Part shown: piece after piece, positions 12,663-23,460 of the stretch | How positions within the stretch are numbered: position 1 is the stretch's first letter | Layout of the letters: each line of letters starts with the position of its first letter | NCBI GenBank assembly: GCA_000320545.1 | Contig: ADNK01001322.1 | Coordinates: forward strand, 25,070-89,069 | Length of the DNA stretch: 64,000 nucleotides | Direction: 5' to 3' | Source: Bigelowiella natans CCMP2755 | Lineage: Eukaryota; Cercozoa; Chlorarachniophyceae | Made by a program: the position numbers and the translations under genes | Notes under the pieces: model-generated | Told to the model about the DNA's origin: nothing | What the model saw: only the letters and a program-made list of their open reading frames with translations | Databases searched by the model: none

Positions 12663-13168
12663 AGGCTTTGCAATTGATTGTTTTTAGTTCATGAAGCATT
12701 ATAAGCATTACTTCCTAATGCAAACACACACTCAAGCTTCCTCCCCCCCCCGTAATAATATCGGCTTCTCTGTCGCTGCTAATAATACTGTTACCTGCTT
12801 CTGGAGCGCCCTCACGTCGGAACCACAGTCCGCTCGGGTCAAACACCTGCCAAGCCAATCAAAAGCATGGTGAATGGTGGCGTGAGAATCACATGGCCAC
12901 TGGAATTGCAGTCGTAACACATAAAAGAAACAATGAGCGACAAAAACAGTAATAACAATAGTAATGAATCATAAACCGTTGCTTCTTCTACTACTATTAC
13001 TACAACAACAACAACTACTACTACTACTGCTACTACATAGCCACTAACCATAGGAACTCCTTCGCCTTGTGAAACCTCTGCTTCAGGGCAATGAAATACA
13101 AATACTCGTCGCAGCCTTGGAACTATTGGTACTCCTGGTATTCCCTAAGGTAGTTCGTATCAAAGGAC

Positions 13169-13205
<37 letters not shown>

Positions 13206-15387
13206 GACTTCTACTGAGCAATCCCCAACCTACTACTAATAACTACTACTGCTATTACTACTACTATAACTACTACTCCTACTACTACTACTACTACTAC
13301 TAACTTCTCAGGAACACACAAATCCACCATGAATACACTACTTCACTACTCCTACCGCCATCTCTGCAATTTGTGCTGCCCAGCAGCCCCCAGTATTCAC
13401 AAGAGCACCTGCTCCAATCACAGTGCTGCTACTGCTACTACCACTGCTACCACTGCTGCTGCTGCTGCTAGTAGTCGATGTTGTTGGCTCCGTGCTGTCC
13501 ACGCGCACAGACGATATCTTATTGCCTTCTCCTCCTCGAGAAATCGTCGAAACAGTTCCTTGCATATATAAGGCCCCAAGAGCAATAGCGTGCTTTTTGA
13601 ACCACATCATCATGGAGTAAGGGTCAAACCAGCCTTCATTCTCATATCCCCAAGACCCCACAGCCAATCCGCGCGTATTCAGCCACGGAAACTGTCGTAT
13701 TGTATAATTGATGCCCAACATGAGGGAGAAGGGGGAGGAAGGAGAGAAGGATTAGGAGTATAAAATAAGAGTAGGGAGAGAAAGAGGAGACAAGACGAAC
13801 AGCAAGATAGATATAAAGCAAGCAAGGTGTGGTGGCTCAAAACACCTTCTGCCTCATTTCGTCAGTGGGGAGCATCTTCACCTAAATCAGTGCCGATGAC
13901 AATGAATAGTGAGGCATTAGTTGGATCAAATGAGGTTGTACTGCTGCACGAGTAGTCACACGTTAGCCACTCGCAATCGTCCGACCTCCCTCCCTCCCCA
14001 AATCTTGAATATTCAGCATGATAGTTTTCACTTTCTCTGTTCTGTTTTAGATGATTCTAGCAGCTAGAGCAGTAACAACCATAGCAACCATGATGTTGCT
14101 GTACTGTGCAATGGCTACAGATATTATTAAATTGAGAACTGATCACACCGCCATCACCGCTACTACTTAGTACCTACCTTGGCATTTTGCTGGCGTTGAA
14201 TAATGTGGTTGGCTTGTAACGCTGTTCTGGATTTCTCAGTTCCTAACACTAAGTATCCTGCACCGGCACACCATTAGGAAGCAAAGTTGACAACAAATGC
14301 GTGAGTTGATAATGAAGATCCAACTACACATATACTCACCATCAGTTATTCATTTACAAAGTGGCAGCAGATGATGGATGAATCATGGAGAAAGGGTTAG
14401 TTCAAGGCATTGGCTTTGTTGGAAGGATTACGAATACTGACCTCCCTCCTCAAAATGGATCGGTTCTGCAACGTCTGGATCAAATTCGTGCTGCGATTCC
14501 TGCAGCAATCAATAAATTAGTAGTGATACATCTGATACTTACTCTTACAAAATCAATATAGATCATTTGAACCATGTAATATGGATTAAATTCTAATAGT
14601 GAACAATATTACAGCTTTCAATGTAACATGGTGAATGATCCTCTTTTCTACTACGACGACGACGATGACAACGGACCAACCTTAAGGAATTTAGCGGTCA
14701 TCATAGACATGCGCGTGTTCTCCGAAATACTATTAACAAAGGATTTATAGTAATGTCAATCTAAGATTGCCTCTTCGATTACCCCCCATCCCAGTTATCA
14801 GAAGCAACTGGCTAGAGCGCATAACGAAATAGAAAGGAAAGGTTGCGGCACTCCTACATATCCCGAGAAATGGTCAACACGAGCACCCCACCAATCCAGG
14901 CTAGGTCTTCGAAATACCTAAATTGCTGCCTTATAGATCCAACAGAAAGCGGTGATGAGGCGATTTTATACCTACAAAACATCGTCATCATCATCATCAT
15001 TACCATCATCATTGTCTCCTCACATCGGTCAATGTGACAGTCAAAATTTGTAAGTTTGGATTTATGGCGGACAAGATTCGATGGTGTAGGCCATATGATA
15101 GTTAAAATTAAATATTAGGATCCATTTTAATCAGGATGCTTGTTTTATCACGTTGGGTCCTTCTCCACTACGCAGACTTTAAGAGTTGGATCCGCCTTGA
15201 GCAAATGGAAGGCAACACTCGAGCCCATGGCACCGCCCCCCGCAACAACCACATCGAAAGATTTTGAGGAGGATGCAGTCACTAGTGATCGCGATGCGAA
15301 GGCTGTTTTCCCAACCTTTGACAGCAATTTCGCAGTGGTGGTAATGGTTGTTTGGCCACGAAGGCTGAGGGGGATTCGGGCAGGCAT
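11516..15387 (-). CDS. FOXRED1: FOXRED1-like mitochondrial FAD oxidoreductase
   Basis: FAD-dependent oxidoreductase of the DAO fold, ortholog of FOXRED1, a complex I assembly factor. About 13 exons; clear ones are 15387-15152, 14971-14918, 14729-14681, the long exon from 13691 to about 13341, 11959-11827 and 11638-11516. The start is the first ATG; the frame is open further upstream but only from a GTG. The N terminus is Arg/Ser/Thr-rich, as for a mitochondrial presequence. Then come the dinucleotide-binding VVVAGGGAMGSSVAFHLL, SPLSVGSIRQQF, FPWLNTRGLAVGSWGYENEGWFDP (given in part), NTGGCWAAQIAEMA, WHGFYDFNKFDENAIIG and the FAD-binding C-terminal FAAGFSGHGIQ. A Ser-rich insert of about 25 residues lies before NTGGCW. 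One intron appears to use a GC donor at 12194. Introns carry TAC, ATC, CA and TG microsatellites. Confidence 0.9.
11984..12050. repeat. (CA)n microsatellite in FOXRED1 intron
   Basis: Imperfect CA run, just upstream of exon 12 on the minus strand. Confidence 0.95.
13169..13303. repeat. (ATC)n and (CTA)n cluster in FOXRED1 intron
   Basis: An ATC run at about 13169-13204 is followed by a CTA-rich tract to about 13303. Confidence 0.9.
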
Positions 15388-16041
15388 TGAAGCCGAGAGG
15401 TTCCGAGAGATACAATGCCCAACGCTCAATGGCGCTTTATGCACTGCGACATGCCATTTGAGACATTCTTCAGCTTAAGATGGCACCGCAACGTGTCGGT
15501 CTGTTTTGGGGGAAAAGGCACCGAAAATCATCCAGAGAGTAGGCAGTTGCCCAGCTCGAGCAGGCACACGGAGTGAGGAATTCAGTTTTTTTTCAGGAAT
15601 TTTCACAGGAATAATGCTAGTATGATGACAATTTGTCGCAGACCGAAAGTGGCTTGCATTTTCTTCTCATCGATGCTGTGTGAAAGTATGAAATACAGTG
15701 CAATTTGAAAATAATTGCTGGTAGCTTTTAAACATCACAGAAATTCTTTGGTCGCGAGACTCGATTCGGCTAAAACGGAATGGGTCAGGTATGTTACGAC
15801 ATTAACAAACGGACATTAGAATAGATAAGTGGCCTTTCCATCCAGAAGAAACGCTGCCGAATGTTTCCAAAAAAACAACTGCAAAGAAGAGGGCCGTTAG
15901 TTGCTCACCTTGCTCGATCGGCCGAACCAATTCGAAATTCTATCACCTTCTCTGGCTCGTGCCCTTGAATCCACAGGAAGCCAGTAGGCCCCTACGTCCT
16001 GGCCGAGCGCTGGGTATTGCTACGGCTAGAGAACATTGGAT
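15388..16041. other. Divergent intergenic region
   Basis: Spacer between FOXRED1 (-) and the unknown gene at 16042 (+). No repeats, RNA genes or recognisable regulatory motifs seen. Confidence 0.5.
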
Positions 16042-16653
16042 ATGTCCAGCATGCCCCGCGCCCCGACAATTGGCGGGAGGAAAGACAGTTCGTTACCCAC
16101 TCTTGATCCCGCCCCTCTTAAGCTTGCCCGAAGCGTGAACAACACCCCGTCTCTCAAATTGCCAGAAGTCAAATCATTTAAAGTTTTTCAGCGGTCTTCG
16201 GCACAGCAACATCTCAAATCGAGACGGCTGGAACCTGATATTCCGAAAGACTACAACCTAAAAGACACTAGTGCTAGCCTGTCTCTGAATTCAGGGGTGG
16301 TAGATTCAAGCAGATCCAGTTTAGTAAATGAAAAGAAAGACAGTTCGGACTTCAAATCTAGGATAAGGAAAACTGGCAGCTCCTTAACTATCCTTTCATT
16401 CATGCGAAAGCGTACCTTCAATTACGCTTCTACGCATAAATCTATTGACAGGCATGCCCACCATCGACAGGCACATAACAAAAAGGCTCGCAGAAGTCTA
16501 ACCATGGCCAGCCCCCAGGCTTTACTTTCTTATCCTCCTGATGTGACTCCCACAGTAGATTTCTCCGCTCCAATCGACGCAAGTATTAAATCTAGTTCTC
16601 TCGATTTGTCCCGACGGTCCGAGGATATATCTCTCAGTGATATTAGTTTATAA
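16042..16653 (+). CDS. Unknown basic Ser-rich protein, single exon
   Basis: An uninterrupted frame of 203 codons from an ATG at 16042 to TAA. The frame extends two codons upstream only through a TTG. The product is basic (Lys/Arg/Ser), with a His/Arg/Lys-rich centre (HKSIDRHAHHRQAHNKKARR) that could be a nuclear signal, and an acidic-tipped Ser/Asp C terminus (RRSEDISLSDISL). No known domain is recognised. Coding is supported by length and by an even, non-repetitive composition. The protein is probably disordered. Confidence 0.55.
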   Translation: MSSMPRAPTIGGRKDSSLPTLDPAPLKLARSVNNTPSLKLPEVKSFKVFQRSSAQQHLKSRRLEPDIPKDYNLKDTSASLSLNSGVVDSSRSSLVNEKKDSSDFKSRIRKTGSSLTILSFMRKRTFNYASTHKSIDRHAHHRQAHNKKARRSLTMASPQALLSYPPDVTPTVDFSAPIDASIKSSSLDLSRRSEDISLSDISL

Positions 16654-18303
16654 GTGACAAAGTCAGACTTGCTTGCAGTATCTTAAAATCTACAACAATC
16701 ACCTGTTAATTAAGCGTCGCTATCTTTTTCAATAGCACTAATGCTGGTAGCAACAGCAGTAGTGGTAGCTATCACAGTAGGTGGAGCAAGATAAAAAGGA
16801 GCTCTCAGCCGCTAAGAAGTTATTAAGACTACTGTCGGCACAATGAAAACTAACTCCATGGAGTTGAGTCCCCCTCGAAAATGAATAAGCTTGATGATCA
16901 TGAAAATGATAAGAATGAGTCTTCGAAAATCGTCGATCCTATGCTGTATGGAGCATGTGCTAAGTAATTTTTTATTGATGCAGCCACAGTGCCTAAAGTG
17001 TTTTAGCTTGCATATACAAAAACTAAAATATGCGCTATGTGCGTATATGTTATCTTGACGCTACGATAGATGTGCGTTAGAATGGCTATTTCGTTCGCTC
17101 GCTAGCATAGCGATAGGTCTCTCGCATGTACTGCGCACTATACGTGCACCGCCGCCAGTATGACACAGCAGATGATACGACGAAATGAACTGTACGTTGC
17201 ACGCGCACGCTGCCGGAATGATGTCAGCCATATGGCATGTGGCTGACATTTTTGTGTGTCCAACTATACAACACATGCTCTATAATGCTCTACATGCACA
17301 CATTGTAGTGCTGTGTCAGCTTGTGTATGTCATCACCTGTACCATGCACAGCATGACGCACATACAGACAGACTCTGCGCTAGTCTGCACCACTTCTATG
17401 CGATCTAGATTTTGCGTACCGGCGCGCCTCCGCTGTAGCAGTTATTGTTAGGTTACACAGCAGTTGTACGTGGTCGTACGCTACATGCATGCATGACAGT
17501 ACATCCTGCACAGCTAGCTCTAGACATGTATGCCTATCTAGAGATGCATCTATGTGCTTTCTTGTGAACTAGCCATAGTGAATGCTAGAATGCATGCGCG
17601 CGCAGCTAGCTAGTAGCTAGCTGCTAGCACTAGAGCAGCTAGCACATGCAACGTACCATGTAGCACAGAAACAAATTTGCACAAATCATGCAGGCATACA
17701 CACCTGTGCAATAGCCGCAGCCCCGCATTGCTAGATTGCTCGATTACTTATTAGACACAGCATATGTACATGAGGGTGACTGAAGCCGCTGCATTGCATA
17801 GTATAATAGCCACGTACATGTTAATTAGGATGACAATTGAAGAAATAGGATGACAATTGAAGAAATTTAGACATTTCTTTACATCCGTCTTATCTAGTTA
17901 TGAGGGTGACTGGCCATTGGTATATTGGGAAAATTAATTTATTCATGCATCCGTCTCACTATATAGGGCTAGAGGGCCTTACTATAACTAGCTTGGCCGA
18001 GCAAAAATTCGATTTTACATTGCGATAGATATAGTTGTTTTGCGAACGCGCACCAGCAGCGAGATACGATCGATTGACTAAGCACTGCAATTTGTTCGCG
18101 CATGATTATTTCTATTGTGCGACTATATTGTGCGACTATACACACACTCTGTGACAAGGAAGCACACATAGTTCGTAGGGGAGTTGCGACGCTGATGAGT
18201 TGCGATACTAAATTTAAGTTTGTTATCATGCTAATGTTCCACGTACTCACATCGCATTGGGATCAGAGTTCATCATTACTTCGATAATTTGACGCTTTGG
18301 AGC
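16654..18303. other. Intergenic spacer with palindrome-rich block
   Basis: No supported gene. From about 17030 to 17800 the sequence is crowded with GCATGC, CTAGCTAG, GCTAGC and TGCGCGC motifs. A perfect 20-bp tandem duplication lies at 17827-17866, and the phrase TGAGGGTGACTG occurs twice (near 17771 and 17901). Confidence 0.65.
17827..17866. repeat. 20-bp direct tandem repeat, two copies
   Basis: AGGATGACAATTGAAGAAAT occurs twice head to tail without mismatch. Confidence 0.9.
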
Positions 18304-19187
18304 TCAGGATTCTTCTGCCCATTTGTTCTCTGCGCGAACAGCTTCTTCCTCCTCTGAAAATTACTCTGTAAGGATATGACTTTTTATTCATGAATGAAAG
18401 CTGACCTGGTGTGAAATCATTTTGGATGTGGAATAACTTTCTGATTTGCTCCGGAGTTTTACCTGAGTACCGCATTAGGTGTGTTTAAAATAAAAATTAC
18501 ATTTTTTCGAGAACAATTTTCCGACCTTTGATCATACTAGCAACTTTAGCGCACGTCAATTCAAGTAGGGGTTTAATATCCATGTAATTTGCAGCCTGTG
18601 AAAATACAATAATTAGAATAGAGAAGGCGAGAAAACATTGAGAAGCTACCAGAATTAGCTCGAAGAGTACATCTTGGGGGACATCAACAAAGTGGGCATC
18701 CCACTCGGTGGTGACGTCGGACATATTTGCGGATTTCAGGGGTTTCTCAATTTCTTTTGGAGCAGTGTCTGTGTGGTATTGCATGTAAGCAATAACTTTG
18801 CGAAGAATAGATCCTTTGACATTTGGAAGGGGAATTTCTGTTGATTCCTTATCTGCAAGGTATCAGATTATTGTTGTTAGAGCATCGCAATCGCGGAATT
18901 AATGGTGAGAGATAGTGCCATATCCCACCCACTTTGAACATGCTGAGTTTTTAACAAATATGCGCAGAAATTTGTAGACATATTTCTTAAATCATCGTCG
19001 CACCTCCTTCTACGACAGTCTTCACTAAGGTGGACATAATGGCTGTCTTCTTCTGAACTGGATATCCCTTGCATCCTTTGTCCTGTGACTTGAGAATGAG
19101 TTTATCATCTTCAATCTCGTCATCAAGCCCAAGGGGTTCCTGTTTTGTATCCTTGTCTTCTTTCTTAAAGTGCTTAGAGTCTTCCAT
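18304..19187 (-). CDS. SKP1: SKP1, SCF ubiquitin ligase adaptor
   Basis: SKP1 links F-box proteins to cullin-1 in SCF E3 ubiquitin ligases. Five exons fit in phase: 19187-19004, 18852-18650, 18595-18526, 18462-18406 and 18353-18304, giving 187 residues. After an acidic, Lys-rich N-terminal extension of about 28 residues comes the BTB/POZ-like fold (KLILKSQDKG, then IPLPNVKGSILRKVIAYM). The family signature [33 protein letters not shown] (given here as known blocks) follows, then [27 protein letters not shown] and the invariant ENKWAEES end. SKP1 is usually about 160 residues, so the extra N terminus explains the size. Confidence 0.95.
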
Positions 19188-20061
19188 GGGTTGTGGTGGG
19201 CTGCGTAAAGATCAAGCGGGGTCCTCAACCTTTCACTAACTGCTTTCAGATTAATTCTCCACGCAAGGGCGAGAGGTTGACACACATTATACGAAAAAAG
19301 CCCATAATAATTGTCGTCTATATTTCGAAGACATAAAATCTAGACGAATTTTGGTACGACCGAAAGACTGCGCTGTTTATTATTGCTGAACCTATGTGGG
19401 CATTTTCAACTCACAGATTGTGCCTGGCTTAATTTGAAGCCCTCATTAATGTTGGACGACAGAATCAAATGGAGAAGATCTGAAGAATATAGCCAATTTT
19501 TTCCAAAGTCAGCTGACAATTTTCTTCGTAAGAATCTGAAACTTCCAAAGCCTGCCAATACAAAGAGTTTTCTGGAAGGTATTTGAAAGATGATATATCA
19601 AAACTATAGTATGTACATAGATTACGACATCGAATGATATCGATTTATGTACATGTGTTGGTACCATTTCTGTGATGAATGACGACAATAGAATCTGATA
19701 ATTTTACATTGCGTCGAAGTTTACTTTTCGCTTCATTTTCCTGGGCTTGCAGGAGATTTTGGGTATTTAATGTGCCTTGGTGAGGGATTTCAAATAATTT
19801 GGCGCATTTTGAAGAAAGTTCCGAAACAGAGCGCATAATTTGCTCCTAGTCTTTCTCAGAGTCACCGAAAACCGCAACAAGGTAGGCAATCACATGGCAG
19901 CTTCGACACCGACAGAACATCTTATTTTCGATGCGGAATTTTAGTCCAACTAGCCAGTTCTTGAAACCTAGCCGGTTAAAAATGTGTTGACATTTTATCC
20001 TAAATAATAGTACGAATAACAAAATAAACCAACAACTACAAACAACTACCAACAACTACGA
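19188..20061. other. Region with no confident gene
   Basis: Short open frames occur on both strands. The best is on minus at 19836-19645, 63 codons, beginning MRSVSELSSKCAKLFEIP. None shows a known family and none links to neighbours by clear splice sites. It may hold an exon of an unresolved minus-strand gene continuing to 20307. Confidence 0.4.
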
Positions 20062-20307
20062 CTACCGTTCGGTATACTCGTACCTCGGTTGGGACGGAAC
20101 CACGATGGCTGATGATTGCCAGAACGACGACGTATTTAACATCAGCATCAGCATTCCTTTCAAGAGATAGCGTGGTAACTCATGCATTTGTTTCCTACAT
20201 TTTCCAGAATGACAACGATACACCCAGGGCTGGTTAGCTTTGCACAATGCACAATGAAAACGATGTCGACAAGTAAACGCACGAATGCTTTCGTTTTCAA
20301 TGCACAT
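20062..20307 (-). CDS. Possible small Cys/His-rich (C1-like) protein or exon
   Basis: An 81-codon ATG frame. Its N-terminal half has a Cys/His pattern (CRHRFHCALC, then YRCHSGKC about ten residues on) resembling a C1/DC1-type zinc-binding fold. The frame has a stop just upstream. A second, overlapping frame at 20360-20160 is also open, so the coding frame is not certain. It may be one exon of a longer gene. Confidence 0.25.
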   Translation of the reverse strand: MCIENESIRAFTCRHRFHCALCKANQPWVYRCHSGKCRKQMHELPRYLLKGMLMLMLNTSSFWQSSAIVVPSQPRYEYTER

Positions 20308-20507
20308 TTAGTTGATATCTTCAAAGTCATCTCCAAAAATTGTCGTACCTGTACACGCATAGATCATTCCCAACCCGCATCGTCTTCAATGAAGGTCTCA
20401 GCTCTCGGCAAGGTGACAACTCGTAGCTTTGTGCTCATGTGCAATTTGAGGTCCAATTTGTGTTTTTTGATCATCCATTTGTTACCTCGACACGTAACTT
20501 TCAAAAT

Positions 20508-20943
20508 GGGAGAAACGGGATAGATCCTCCTCATCCTCACCTTGCGGGAAAAAGTCAAGTGTTTTTCATGGAAACATCCGAAGCGCAGAATGCATGTGCG
20601 AAGACAAGGATGACATTGTGCAAGATTCGCATTTTGACATGAGGAGCATTCAACAGCAACTGCACTTCAAATTGATGCCCAAAGTTCAAGACAACGATGA
20701 CAAAAGAAAAGGCAATGTCTCGATAGATGGACAGTCTTGTTCGGCCAAACCAATGCAAAGTGCAGCCGAAGAGAGAAAAATGGACAGAAGTGATGAAGTG
20801 AAGGAAGTCGATGCCTTCAACTTTTTGGCCATGTTTCTTTCGGAGCGTTCATCAACAGCACATGAAGAAACTCCTGGAGTGTTGGAAGTCAGTGAAAGGT
20901 CGATGAAAATCATGGACAATTTGATTGGCGCATTTGGAACCTG
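20508..20943 (+). CDS. Possible small protein with histone-H2B-like segment
   Basis: The frame is open from about 20508, with an ATG at 20594, to a TGA at 20943. It encodes a Lys/Ser-rich N terminus and then an Asp/Lys-rich stretch. Near the end is EVSERSMKIMDNLIGAF, which resembles the alpha-2 entry of histone H2B (ISSKAMxIMNSFVNDIF). The rest of an H2B fold (alpha-3 and alpha-C) is absent. It may be a truncated histone-fold relic, an exon of a larger gene, or a chance match. Confidence 0.3.
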
Positions 20944-22213
20944 AGACTGGCCACTTGTTCGTTTGTTCCATGTGCCACTGTCTGTCGGTGGTGAACACTG
21001 TGTCCACATTACGTTTTGTCCACCATGCAACTTGCGCAAGCTGCACACAGTGTGCACAGCTAGATGGCAGCGTGCATGGACTCGATGCTGAGCCATGTTG
21101 GCGCGTTGTCATTGCCAATGCACATGGTGCGTCACAGCCGCAGCACAGCAGCAGCAGTGCGTGACAGGACACAATGTCCACATGACAGGCCGCGCACACA
21201 TGCAACAAAGGTCACAGAGCTAGAGAGAGGCATTCATGTGCGACGCATGAGACGTGCGTGCTAGCGTGTGTGCCACGTGCATCTCTGGACCTGCTGGCCT
21301 GTCCCTGCTAGCCTGGCTGTCCAGCTAGCACAACTGTGCCATGTGTCCGCCCGGTGCACCTCTGGATCTCTGGATCACAATCTGGCAGCCCGGCATCGCA
21401 TCGCATGTGGCTGGGCGTGCGTGGCGCAGGGGCTGCCTGTGGCCTTGATTGGGCACTTGCTAGCTTGGCCGGCGGCGCACGCGCGATGGCACGTCTCTGG
21501 GTCCAGACGTGAGAGGCGAGGCCAGGGGTGTGGCACGTGTGGCACGGCTGCACAGCAGCATTTTGGTGTTGCGCCACGCCAGCACGCCTTTGCACAACAA
21601 CCTCGTGAGCCAGCAACAAGTGGCGAAGAAAAAGAAGCAAAAGTGGGTCACTCAACACAACACGCTGCACTTTTCTGGTTTTGTCCCTCGCAGCTTGCTG
21701 GCTTGTTCCGATCCGCCACTTCACCAAATTTTCAAATTCTTCAGAACGAATGAGGTTGCGAATGTGGTGCATCGTGTCTCTTTCCAGTCGTCCCGCTTTC
21801 ACTTGGAGCTCAGAGCACTGAAAAGGAAGCATGGAAGTGATTTCGTTGGAGCGCCAAAAAGCGGTCGAAGGGATCGTGAGACACAGTGACTCGTCTGTGT
21901 CCTCCCCCGAAAACAACTGGAGTACCAAGAAAAGTTGAGGATGATTGGACTGTGTTGACTCCCTGTGCAAGAGTCAACTTTCAAGATTCGTGTTCATTTG
22001 GCACAGCTGGCCTGCCGAGGTGTGTGTTGATGGTGTTGCGACATGGAAGGAGCAACGGTTTCAGGTATCAGAATCCGAAGCAAACACTAAGATACCAAAA
22101 GATGTCTTGAGAAAGAGACATGCGACTAATCATAGATAGCATTTATTGGCATAAAAAGGACCATAATCTGACCCACATCTATCAAAATAATCTGAATTCC
22201 ATTTGGACAAGAA
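20944..22213. other. GC-rich intergenic block
   Basis: More GC-rich than the surroundings, with many GTGC/GCAC words and cysteine/alanine-rich translations on both strands. The longest frames (minus 21970-21308, plus 21509-21889) overlap on opposite strands and show no family. I treat the block as non-genic, possibly a decayed mobile element. Confidence 0.5.
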
Positions 22214-23416
22214 ATGACCGCTCGCCTTCTCTTCGTGGCGGTCACCGTCCTGGCCGTCTCCTGCGTAAGCCTGAAGGTCAAAGACGGGAGGACGCTGCTA
22301 GGTTGCACCGTTTGCAAGGGTGTAGCTGCTGGCCTGGACAAGTTTGCTGCAAATGAATCCAGGGTCTCTAATGTTTGTTACATCGCCATTTGGACCACCC
22401 TGTGTCTTACCTAGCCCTTTCTCGTATGTACGTACACAGGTGGAAGCTGTGATTGAGAAATGGCAACAAGGCTGCCATCATAAGTTTCCAGAGCACCCCA
22501 AGTTGTGCGACTCACTCGTGAAATCAACGGTGAACACACTGCCATGGATTCACAAGCAGCTCACAACCTTGGCCTGGGAAATCCCAGAGGTAATAATAGC
22601 ACTTCCTTATTCTGCCTCAACATGATTTATTCACTTACTTGGATAATGGTCGAAGGCTTTCTGCTCCGTTTTCATCCCAGCTTGCAGTATCGAGTGCTGC
22701 CAGACAGAATATGAACCAGAGCAACTGCGCCTCTCATTCACGGAGCAGGGCTTAGATACGATGAGAGTCTCTTGGTAGTACGCAAAACACAGAACTTTCT
22801 TGAAATAAGCGACAATTTTGAAATTGTACGTTTATATTTTGTTCGTCGTTTATCTAGGTCAACCCTGTTGGCTACCCCGACTTCAAGCGTAGAATGGTGG
22901 CCTGCTGCTGCTGGGCCCAAACCGCCATTAAAGGTCACAGCACGAGGATCTAACCACACCTATACGACCGGGGGCTGGAGAGGACAGGTACAGCGATCTC
23001 GTGCATATTTTAAAGAAACTTTCCGCTCATATGGGAAATGCTCTTAAAAAACATTCCGCTCAATTTGGATATGCGTTTATACGCAGATCCACACGGCGGT
23101 GATGACAAATCTGGCCTCTAATACGACGTATTCGTACCGTGTCGGCGATAACGTAACCGGATGGAGTGATGTACAGATGTTTCGCACTTTACCAAAAGAC
23201 GTGGGAAGAGGCAAAGAGAGACCCCTTCGAATCGCGCAGGTAGGAGACATGGGTTACGGGAACAAGTCGGACTCCACTATCAAAGAGCTCACACGCTTGG
23301 CGAGAAATGGCTTAATCGATGCGGTACTTATTCACTAATATTTCGGGAGTCTTGATTACAGTGAGACCGTATTTTCTTGATGAGCAAGCCAGGCGTTACT
23401 TCAAAATATGTCGGAA

Positions 23417-23460
<44 letters not shown>

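Noticed and set aside
15388-15444. Upstream extension of FOXRED1
   Set aside because: The frame is open only from a GTG; the first ATG at 15387 gives a proper mitochondrial presequence.
21308-21970. 220-codon minus-strand frame in the GC-rich block
   Set aside because: Overlaps a 126-codon frame on the other strand, has Cys/Ala/Arg-biased composition expected of GC-rich spacer, no splice context and no family.
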